18,894 nucleotides of DNA from positions 1 through 18,894 of the forward strand of contig JAEXUB010000069.1 in assembly GCA_023453125.1 (NCBI GenBank), in the 5' to 3' direction. Positions 14,607 through 18,894 of this stretch are shown piece by piece (position 1 is the stretch's first letter; every line of letters begins with the position of its first letter). This stretch comes from Bacteroidota bacterium (lineage in GTDB: Bacteria; Bacteroidota; Ignavibacteria; Ignavibacteriales; Melioribacteraceae). A program made the translations under genes and the position numbers. The notes below the pieces were generated by a model, which did not search any database, was not told where the DNA came from, and saw only the letters and a program-made list of their open reading frames with translations.

Positions 14607-15815
14607 ATGAAACCAAAATTTACAGTTTTTATTGTCTTTTTATTCATTTTTGCCTCCTCTGCCTTTGCTCAGGGAATTGCGAATGATATAAAATTAGATA
14701 CTATGAAAAAATATTTGAAAGAATTAACCGGTACATCATATTACAATTTGAATGGAAATACTTATAGAATAACTACAAGAACTACCACCCACAATGATAT
14801 AGTTACTGCTGAAAATTATTTAAAATTCCGTTTAAGAAGTTATGGTTTAAATGTAATTGAGCAGCCTTTCACTTATGGTGGGGCTAATACGAACGCGAGA
14901 AATATATTGGCTGTACAAATCGGAAGTCAATTTCCCGATCAAAAATATATTATATGCGCACACTTTGATGCGGTGTCCGGTTCACCTGGAGCAAATGATA
15001 ACGGAAGCGGAACTGTTACTGTACTTGAGGCCGCAAGAATAATTTCGAAATTAAATCCAAAGTATACGATTCTATACGCATTATGGAGTGGTGAAGAACA
15101 AGGACTACAGGGTAGTAATTATTATGCCGCGCAAGCATTTACCAATTCAGAAAAAATTAAAGGTGTAATTAATATTGATATGATTGGCGATGGAAATAAT
15201 TTTAATGACTTAATGTTATACTCGGTAACATCGCTTACATCGCCGCTCATAGATAATCTTGTAGCAATAAATACCTCGTATGGAATAAATACTTCTATTA
15301 TAAAAAATTATACCATGGAAGGAGGTAGCGATCATTATCCGTTTTACCTAAAGGGATATCCTGCATATTTGTTAATAGAAAAAGATCCGAGGGGAGACCC
15401 CACCTACCATAATTCTACAGATACTTATGCAAATATAAATTTTACATTTTTTGAAAAATGCGCAAAACTTGCTATTCTGTCTTTAGCAGAATTATCAGGC
15501 GCAGTTAATAATCCCAATCCGGTAGAAGAGTTCACATCTTTGCCAACCGAACTTATTCTTCATCAGAATTATCCGAATCCATTCAATCCTTCAACGGTTA
15601 TTTCGTACGATTTGAAGGAAGGGAGTAATGTAAGGCTTCAGGTATATGACGCGCTTGGAAGGGAAGTTAAAACTCTTGTGAATGAATACAAGCCTGCCGG
15701 AAACCACAGGGTTCTTTTCTCGGTTGAAAGCAGCAGCGCAACCAGCGGAGTTTATTTCTATAAACTTCAGACAGGCGCTTCGATGATGATGAAAAAAATG
15801 GTTTATCTCAAATAA
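14607..15815 (+). CDS. Secreted M28 family zinc peptidase with T9SS sorting domain
   Basis: This is a 402-residue exported metallopeptidase. A signal peptide (MKPKFTVFIVFLFIFASSAFA) is followed by an M28 (aminopeptidase Y/S-like) domain. The two-zinc ligand set is complete: His119 and Asp121 (AHFDAV), bridging Asp131 (GANDNGSG), catalytic Glu163 with Glu164 (WSGEEQGLQGS), Asp191 (NIDMIGD) and His268 (TYHNSTD). Residues ~310-402 are a type A T9SS sorting domain: 'LILHQNYPNPFNPSTVISY', 'VYDALGREVKTLVNE', 'SGVYFYKLQTG', KKMVYLK. It is presumably released or anchored outside the cell to degrade peptides. The catalytic part uses many A/T-ending codons, while the tail from about 15540 has the local composition. 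GGAG precedes ATG 14607. Confidence 0.92.
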   Translation: MKPKFTVFIVFLFIFASSAFAQGIANDIKLDTMKKYLKELTGTSYYNLNGNTYRITTRTTTHNDIVTAENYLKFRLRSYGLNVIEQPFTYGGANTNARNILAVQIGSQFPDQKYIICAHFDAVSGSPGANDNGSGTVTVLEAARIISKLNPKYTILYALWSGEEQGLQGSNYYAAQAFTNSEKIKGVINIDMIGDGNNFNDLMLYSVTSLTSPLIDNLVAINTSYGINTSIIKNYTMEGGSDHYPFYLKGYPAYLLIEKDPRGDPTYHNSTDTYANINFTFFEKCAKLAILSLAELSGAVNNPNPVEEFTSLPTELILHQNYPNPFNPSTVISYDLKEGSNVRLQVYDALGREVKTLVNEYKPAGNHRVLFSVESSSATSGVYFYKLQTGASMMMKKMVYLK

Positions 15816-15837
15816 AAAATTCAGGAGTAAACCGGTA

Positions 15838-16158
15838 ATGGAACTGAGCGGAAGACATAAAAGGATTTCCGACTTAAGGCCGGTAATAATAATACTCTTT
15901 TCATTTTTTCTGGTGATGAATATGGCAAACTTACTATTCGTAATTGCCTATTCATCATCAGATTTTTTTACTGCAACCGTCATATCCCATTTTTCAATCT
16001 ATTCATCCCGATTATTCTTTCTAATCCACTGCCTGCTTTCAATTTCTACCTGCGCCGTAATACTCTACCTGATAATCAAAAAGCAGGAACACAGGGCAAT
16101 ACCCTATCTTATGTTTATCTATATGCTTCTCTTCCTCTATCCTCTTATTGCCGGATAG
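15838..16158 (+). CDS. Small three-helix membrane protein, unknown function
   Basis: The protein is 106 residues. After a short basic N-terminus (MELSGRHKRISDLR) there are three hydrophobic segments: about residues 15-38, 52-78 and 87-104, with 'IKKQEHR' as a charged loop before the last. By the positive-inside rule the N-terminus is probably cytoplasmic. No family is recognised. AGGAG at about 15823-15827 precedes the ATG, and the gene begins 22 bases after the M28 peptidase stop, so it may be in the same transcript. It is followed by a 111-base gap before aspS. Confidence 0.65.
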   Translation: MELSGRHKRISDLRPVIIILFSFFLVMNMANLLFVIAYSSSDFFTATVISHFSIYSSRLFFLIHCLLSISTCAVILYLIIKKQEHRAIPYLMFIYMLLFLYPLIAG

Positions 16159-16269
16159 GAGGTAAACACAGCTTAAAAAGGGGAATAATCCTTCCGCGCC
16201 CCTGTTATATTCAATTTGTGAAACCTGAGTTTATTGGTTATTTTTGCCTTAAATTTTCAGGGAAACAGG

Positions 16270-18039
16270 ATGAAATTCAATAAAAGAACTCATAATTGCG
16301 GCGAATTAAGGGAAACAAACGCAGGTGAAAAGGTTGTATTAAACGGATGGGTTGATAACCAGAGGAACCTGGGGGGAGTAATATTTATTCAGCTCAGGGA
16401 CCGGTATGGAATTACCCAGGTGGTGGTGGAAGAAACGGACGATAAGGATTTGTATGCATCCGCAAAGAGTCTTAGGAGTGAATTTGTAATCTCGGTAGAG
16501 GGAACAGTAAGGCTCCGCCCCACCGGATCAGAGAACAGGAATATGCCTACCGGACTGGTAGACGTTGTAGTTGAAAAGCTTATTATTCTTAACGAGGCAG
16601 AGACTCCCCCATTCCCTATTCAGGAATTTGTTGATGTGAGCGAGGAGCTAAGGCTTAAATACCGCTACCTCGATTTACGCCGCCCTTCAATGCAGCAGAA
16701 TTTTATACTGCGCCATAAGGTTACTCAATCGGTGCGCCGTTACTTTGATGAGCAGAGCTTTATTGAAGTGGAAACACCTATTCTCCTTAAGAGCACTCCT
16801 GAAGGGGCTCGCGACTTTCTTGTGCCGAGCCGCCTCCATAAGGGAAAATTCTATGCTCTCCCGCAGTCCCCGCAGACCTATAAACAGCTTCTGATGGTAT
16901 CCGGCTTCGACCGCTATTTCCAGATTGTTAAATGCTTTAGGGATGAAGATTTAAGGGCCGACAGGCAGTATGAGTTTACCCAGATTGACTGCGAAATGTC
17001 ATTTGTTGATACAGAAGATATTTACAGTATGTTCGAAGGGCTGATGAAAAGATTGTTTAAAGATATACTCGGACGCGAGCTTGCAATCCCGATTCCGCGC
17101 CTTACATTCGACGAAGCTATGGAGAGATATGGAAGCGACAAGCCGGACCTCCGGTTCGCTATGCCAATGGTTACACTCAATGAAATTTTCGGCAATACAG
17201 GCTTCAAAGTATTTAAAGATACACTCGATTCAAACGGGGTAATTACCGCCATAACCGTTAAAGGGGAGGGGGGAATTTCACGCAGCCAGGTTGATGCATT
17301 AACCGATTTTGTAAAGAAGCTCGGGGCAGGCGGTCTTGCATACGTTAAGGTTAAAGAGGAAGGAATCGATTCCCCGATAGCAAAATTCCTTTCGGATGAT
17401 GAGAAAAAGAATCTGATTGAAAAGACAGGCGCCGCCGCAAATGACTTAATTCTTATTCTGTCGGGCGTTCGATATAAGACCCTTTCAATTATGGGTTCGT
17501 TAAGGCTCGAAGCTGCAAAGAAATTTAATCTTATTCCTCAGGACGGGGTACCGGCTCTTCTATGGGTTACCGACTTCCCGTTGTATGAATGGGATGAGGA
17601 TACAAAGCGTTATTACGCAATGCACCATCCATTCACCTCCCCGCGCGTTGAGGATATTCCTTATATGGATACCGATCCTTCCAAGGTTAAGGCGCGCGCA
17701 TACGACCTGGTGATGAACGGAAGCGAAATTGCCGGCGGAAGCATCAGAATCCATTATCCGGAGCTTCAGGCAAAAATGTTTAATGTGCTCGGTATTTCAG
17801 AGGAAGAGGCGCAGGAAAAGTTCGGGTTCCTTATGAACGCATTCCGTTTCGGCGCTCCCCCTCACGGCGGAATAGCATTCGGACTAGACCGACTTGTTAT
17901 GCTCTTTGCAGGGAAGGATTCAATTAGGGATGTAATCGCATTCCCCAAGACAACCAGCGGCCTCTCTCTAATGGATGACTCTCCGACCCATATAGATGAT
18001 TCCCAGCTTAAGGAGCTCCATATTCGGGTAAGAGAATAA
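16270..18039 (+). CDS. aspS: Aspartyl-tRNA synthetase
   Basis: AspRS charges tRNA(Asp) with aspartate in the cytoplasm. From ATG 16270 the protein has 589 residues, the normal bacterial length. It begins with the OB-fold anticodon-binding domain ('KRTHNCGELRETNAGEKVVLNGWV'-type start, through 'LRDRYGITQVV'), then the class II core with motif 1 ('RHKVTQSVRRYFDEQSFIEVETPIL' region), the flipping loop 'LPQSPQTYKQ', motif 2 ('FRDEDLRADRQYEFTQID'), the bacterial GAD insertion (~res. 300-410) and motif 3 ('GIAFGLDRLVMLF'). A longer reading from TTG 16234 is less likely: ATG 16270 has AGGGA at 16259-16263 and MKFNKRTHNCGEL matches where AspRS proteins usually begin. Whether it also charges tRNA(Asn) cannot be read from the sequence alone. 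Confidence 0.97.
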   Translation: MKFNKRTHNCGELRETNAGEKVVLNGWVDNQRNLGGVIFIQLRDRYGITQVVVEETDDKDLYASAKSLRSEFVISVEGTVRLRPTGSENRNMPTGLVDVVVEKLIILNEAETPPFPIQEFVDVSEELRLKYRYLDLRRPSMQQNFILRHKVTQSVRRYFDEQSFIEVETPILLKSTPEGARDFLVPSRLHKGKFYALPQSPQTYKQLLMVSGFDRYFQIVKCFRDEDLRADRQYEFTQIDCEMSFVDTEDIYSMFEGLMKRLFKDILGRELAIPIPRLTFDEAMERYGSDKPDLRFAMPMVTLNEIFGNTGFKVFKDTLDSNGVITAITVKGEGGISRSQVDALTDFVKKLGAGGLAYVKVKEEGIDSPIAKFLSDDEKKNLIEKTGAAANDLILILSGVRYKTLSIMGSLRLEAAKKFNLIPQDGVPALLWVTDFPLYEWDEDTKRYYAMHHPFTSPRVEDIPYMDTDPSKVKARAYDLVMNGSEIAGGSIRIHYPELQAKMFNVLGISEEEAQEKFGFLMNAFRFGAPPHGGIAFGLDRLVMLFAGKDSIRDVIAFPKTTSGLSLMDDSPTHIDDSQLKELHIRVRE

Positions 18040-18054
18040 TTATTTTTTGATATT

Positions 18055-18102
18055 TCCCCCTGAAGATGATTAGTGATACAAATCATCCGGGGGGATTTTT
18101 TT
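18055..18102 (+). terminator. Rho-independent terminator of aspS
   Basis: TCCCCC (18055-18060) and GATGATT (18065-18071) pair with AATCATC (18081-18087) and GGGGGA (18090-18095), with a small internal loop, followed by seven T (18096-18102). It starts 15 bases after the aspS stop. Confidence 0.88.
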
Positions 18103-18106
18103 GTCC

Positions 18107-18267
18107 TTTTACAGGTAAAAATTACCGGTTTACCGATAAATAATTTAAATTTTACTTTACTTTTATCTTTTTTTCTGTATTTTACACCTCGGTTCGTTAC
18201 AATTTTGTTCTGGTTCGATTTTTGACTTATTCCCATAAGACAAAATAAGTAATAATTACCTGTAAAA
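18107..18267 (+). promoter_or_regulatory. Promoter region of the MGQQQ gene pair framed by a 12-base inverted repeat
   Basis: TTTTACAGGTAA (18107-18118) is the exact reverse complement of TTACCTGTAAAA (18256-18267), 137 bases apart. The left copy also overlaps two smaller palindromes, GGTAA-AAA-TTACC (18114-18126) and CGGT-TT-ACCG (18126-18135). The right copy ends 17 bases before ATG 18285. A possible -35 TTGACT (18222-18227) has only poor -10 partners (around 18246-18255). The arms could be operators bound by one regulator or pair in a long leader RNA; which is not decided by the sequence. Confidence 0.45.
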
Positions 18268-18284
18268 ATTAAAAAAGGTAGTTT

Positions 18285-18665
18285 ATGGGGCAGCAGCAAT
18301 TATTGTTAATAGTTCTTGGTATCATCATAGTCGGGATTGCCGTCTATACCGGAATAACTTTGTTCAGTGTAAACGCGGTTGAAGCCAAGAGGAACAATGT
18401 AACGGGAGAATTAGTAAATCTTGCCTCAATGGCTCAGGGATATTATCTGAGGCCTACAACAATGGGAGGGGGAAACCGCACATTTACCGGATGGAAAATT
18501 CCTGCTCAGCTTGTAGAAACCGAGAATGGAAACTACGTTGCCACCGTAGCCGATGACGAAGTGGTTATTGTAGGCACCGGAAATCAGATTGTTACGGGGA
18601 ACGATTCAGTTAAGGTTAAAATCAATATCCGGGGGGATAAATACCAGGTTACGATATTAAAATAA
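18285..18665 (+). CDS. Short pilin-like protein, MGQQQ family, copy 1
   Basis: The protein is 126 residues. It starts MGQQQ and runs straight into a hydrophobic helix (LLLIVLGIIIVGIAVYTGITLF, res. ~6-27), continues as an amphipathic helix with 'NNVTGELVNLASMAQGYYLRP', and ends in a beta-rich domain ('GWKIPAQLVETENGNYVATVADDEVVIV', then 'VKVKINIRGDKYQVTIL'). The shape, an N-terminal hydrophobic helix with a small beta head, is that of a type IV pilin or pseudopilin. The usual signs are missing: no basic leader, no clear G/A|F-T-L-x-E cleavage site and no Glu5. It may use a Gly2-Gln3 cut or stay uncut as an anchor. AAGG at about 18274-18277 precedes ATG 18285. A paralogue follows 60 bases after its stop. 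Function is unknown; structural surface fibre subunit is my best guess. Confidence 0.75.
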   Translation: MGQQQLLLIVLGIIIVGIAVYTGITLFSVNAVEAKRNNVTGELVNLASMAQGYYLRPTTMGGGNRTFTGWKIPAQLVETENGNYVATVADDEVVIVGTGNQIVTGNDSVKVKINIRGDKYQVTILK

Positions 18666-18725
18666 TTAATTAACAATACATTTTCTCAATTAACTAAAAA
18701 ACACACTAAATAAAAGGAGTAACAA

Positions 18726-18894
18726 ATGGGACAGCAACAGTTATTACTCATCGTTCTCGGCGTAATCATCGTAGGTATCGCCGTTGTAGTAGGAATTAAC
18801 GTATTCACAGCTCAGAATACAAACTCAAACAGAGACGCCGTAACAAGCGATCTTACACAGTTAGCCGCAATGGCACAGCAGTTCTACAAGAAAC
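18726..18894 (+). CDS. Short pilin-like protein, MGQQQ family, copy 2 (3' partial)
   Basis: This gene runs off the right edge after 56 codons. The first 12 residues are identical to copy 1 (MGQQQLLLIVLG), and 32 of the first 56 align identically without gaps, including 'VGIAV', 'VT..L..LA.MAQ..Y'. A strong AGGAG (18715-18719) lies 6 bases before ATG 18726, better than that of copy 1, so this copy may be the more strongly translated. It begins 60 bases after the copy 1 stop with no terminator between, so the two probably share a transcript. The head domain, if any, is beyond the window. Confidence 0.8.
   Translation, partial: MGQQQLLLIVLGVIIVGIAVVVGINVFTAQNTNSNRDAVTSDLTQLAAMAQQFYKK

Noticed and set aside
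16179..16203. AGGGG/CCCCT hairpin between the small membrane protein and aspS as a terminator
   Set aside because: The stem is only five base pairs with a long loop and no T-run.
16234..16269. TTG at 16234 as the start of aspS
   Set aside because: The 12 extra residues (MVIFALNFQGNR) do not fit AspRS N-termini, and ATG 16270 has AGGGA in front.
18206..18226. GGTTCGATT near 18212 as a tRNA T-loop
   Set aside because: No acceptor stem, anticodon arm or CCA context can be drawn around it. No tRNA or rRNA gene was recognised anywhere in the window.

Overview
The window looks like a chromosomal segment from the Ignavibacteria/Chlorobi side of the FCB superphylum (Bacteroidota relatives). The strongest sign is a pair of secreted proteins (1605-2678 minus, 14607-15815 plus) that end in a C-terminal domain built around 'NYPNPFNPST' / 'NFPNPFNPTT', the type A sorting signal of the type IX secretion system as it appears in Ignavibacteria-like genomes. 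Base composition is moderate, several genes use TTG or GTG starts, and many genes are packed with only a few bases between them. The taxonomic call is inference from these traits.

Layout. 1-1581: the 3' part of a serine hydrolase of the beta-lactamase/DD-peptidase fold and an unknown multi-pass membrane protein. 1605-2678 (minus): a secreted fibronectin-III/T9SS protein that converges on it. 2899-7244 (plus): a tight run of a zinc-type ABC uptake system (znuA, znuC, znuB), then lgt, which attaches the lipid anchor to lipoproteins such as ZnuA itself, then a periplasmic TolB-like propeller. 7380-9694 (plus): a conserved small protein of unknown function, an RsmB/RsmF-type rRNA m5C methyltransferase, and a small exported protein, closed by a terminator at 9713-9740.

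9741-10813 holds no believable gene. About 0.97 kb of it is a diverged tandem array of roughly 270-310-base units, each carrying G/C-rich hairpins, with an IS200/IS605-like hairpin near its left end and two more stem-loops at its right end. This is the least explained part of the window.

10814-13196 (minus) has arfB (ribosome rescue), a terminator, and an lrp-type regulator followed 15 bases later by glnA (glutamine synthetase I), a probable nitrogen-regulation operon. 13364-16158 (plus) has an exported protein joining two calcium-loop-like motifs to a C-terminal thioredoxin domain, an M28 zinc peptidase with a T9SS tail whose catalytic part is visibly more AT-rich than the tail, and a small membrane protein. 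16270-18039 is aspS, ending in a clear terminator.

18107-18894 has two tandem paralogous short proteins that begin identically with MGQQQLLLIVLG. They are pilin-like in shape but lack the usual prepilin signature. They lie behind a promoter region framed by a perfect 12-base inverted repeat. The second gene runs off the window. This pair and the hairpin array are the best candidates for undescribed biology here.
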